A DNA stretch of 7,052 bases, from positions 1-7,052 of the forward strand of contig JAJQCI010000256.1 of NCBI GenBank assembly GCA_021202835.1. Reading direction: 5' to 3'. Below the pieces are notes generated by a model. That model made no database searches. It was not told where the DNA came from and worked only from the letters and a program-made list of their open reading frames with translations. Position numbers and translations under genes: made by a program. The stretch is from Clostridiales bacterium. GTDB lineage: Bacteria; Bacillota; Clostridia; Lachnospirales; CAG-274. Numbering within the stretch: position 1 is the stretch's first letter; each line of letters opens with the position of its first letter. Positions 6,383 to 7,052 of the stretch are shown here, piece by piece.

Positions 6383-7052
6383 ATGGGCGAAGAAAGATAC
6401 AGCTTAAACAAGCTTGTTTTGGGGGAAGAGGAAATTAAATATAACTTTTTGAGGAAGTTTTTTTGCAGAAGACTGCCTTTAAATTCAGATGTTAATTTTC
6501 GTGATTTTGCAAGGTCAAACGGCTTTGAAATCTCTTTCGGTTCCGAATTTAAGTGTATAAAGTCTAAAACGGAAAAAGGCGAAAAAAGAATTTATAAATC
6601 ACCGGAAACACCTGCGGGAACCGTTATTTCGGTTCCTGCGGTTCGCCCCGAAAAATATGACGGTTATGACACTGTTTTTGAGATTATAGGTTATCCATTC
6701 AGCACGAAGGATTCTTTGGAAAAAATCAAGGGAATTCTTAAAACCTATGATGTTGAAACGTCAAAATATGTTGTTATTCTTTATGAAGAAGACCGGGCAG
6801 GGGGCTTTACGGATACGAAAAACAGCTATTCTATTGTTTCGGATGCCGAAAAGAATATAAAAAAAGAATTTTTCTCCAGCTTTCCGGATGTCAACATAAA
6901 AATTGTAAACGAAAATGATGATGATCTGTCAGACAGGGGAGAAATTACGCCGTTTTCCGAAAAGCTTGCAGAAGAATATAAGAGGGCATATGTTAAGAGC
7001 TTTAAATATTTTAAAGCTTCTTTCGACATTATGTATTATATCTATATAAAAG
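6383..7052 (+). CDS. unidentified alpha/beta protein, 3' end beyond the window
   Basis: An open frame of 223 complete codons runs off the right edge with no stop. I do not recognise the family. The composition differs sharply from the coiled-coil genes before it, being richer in Phe, Tyr, Val and Pro and looking globular. Visible stretches include FLRKFFCRRLPL (22-33), TVISVPAV (80-87), FEIIGYPFSTKD (99-110), a buried-looking strand KYVVILYEEDRAGG (128-141), VNIKIVNENDDD (170-181) and the end FDIMYYIYIK (214-223). No P-loop, zinc-binding cluster or signal peptide is seen, and the catalytic residues cannot be guessed. It starts 3 bases after the stop at 6379 behind an AGGAG site, so it is most likely the last visible member of the same operon and is translated with the GTPases. 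A role as effector, regulator or adaptor of the dynamin pair is inferred from position alone. Confidence 0.87.
   Translation, partial: MGEERYSLNKLVLGEEEIKYNFLRKFFCRRLPLNSDVNFRDFARSNGFEISFGSEFKCIKSKTEKGEKRIYKSPETPAGTVISVPAVRPEKYDGYDTVFEIIGYPFSTKDSLEKIKGILKTYDVETSKYVVILYEEDRAGGFTDTKNSYSIVSDAEKNIKKEFFSSFPDVNIKIVNENDDDLSDRGEITPFSEKLAEEYKRAYVKSFKYFKASFDIMYYIYIK

Noticed and set aside
83..7029. Many open frames of 67-113 codons on the - strand
   Set aside because: They lie opposite strongly supported + strand genes, are rich in Ser/Leu/Phe as expected from the complement of Lys/Glu coiled-coil codons, and I saw no ribosome site supporting any of them.

Overview
The window looks like low-GC Firmicute DNA, probably from a clostridial anaerobe. 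The base composition is A-rich, ATA (Ile), CTT (Leu) and AAA/AAG codons are abundant, Shine-Dalgarno sites are strong AAGGAGG/AGGAGG types, and one gene starts with GTG. The taxon is inferred from style only. All supported genes lie on the + strand and are closely packed, so they look like one operon. No tRNA, rRNA, CRISPR array, insertion sequence or clear terminator was found.

Layout. Positions 2-283 hold the 3' end of a gene that enters from the left edge and has a Lys/Asn-rich, partly coiled-coil C-terminus. Positions 314-979 encode a 221-residue helical protein in the same frame as that fragment, separated from it by three in-frame TAA codons. After a 95-base spacer, 1075-1641 (GTG start) encodes a 188-residue coiled-coil protein. 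Positions 1671-3989 encode a complete dynamin-like GTPase of 772 residues with G1, G3 and G4 motifs. Positions 4009-5892 encode a second, divergent dynamin-like GTPase. This frame closes early just after a run of six G at 5860-5865, and the missing C-terminal stalk is found in the +1 frame up to 6379. With one G fewer the two pieces form a 789-residue protein, close in size to its partner. Positions 6383-7052 hold a mixed alpha/beta protein of unknown function that runs off the right edge.

How the genes may work together. Tandem pairs of different bacterial dynamin-like proteins are known from C. jejuni DLP1/DLP2, Streptomyces DynA/DynB and the LeoA/LeoBC (Eleos) defence genes. They remodel, tether or protect membranes. 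What stands out here is that the two upstream GTPase-free proteins carry a stalk-and-tip unit: a coil, a short beta-like segment with a hydrophobic tip, then a return coil. Both GTPases have the same layout. I infer a membrane-remodelling machine of two GTPases, one or two GTPase-less stalk proteins and a downstream partner of unknown fold. Whether it serves phage defence, stress response or cell-envelope maintenance cannot be decided from this window.
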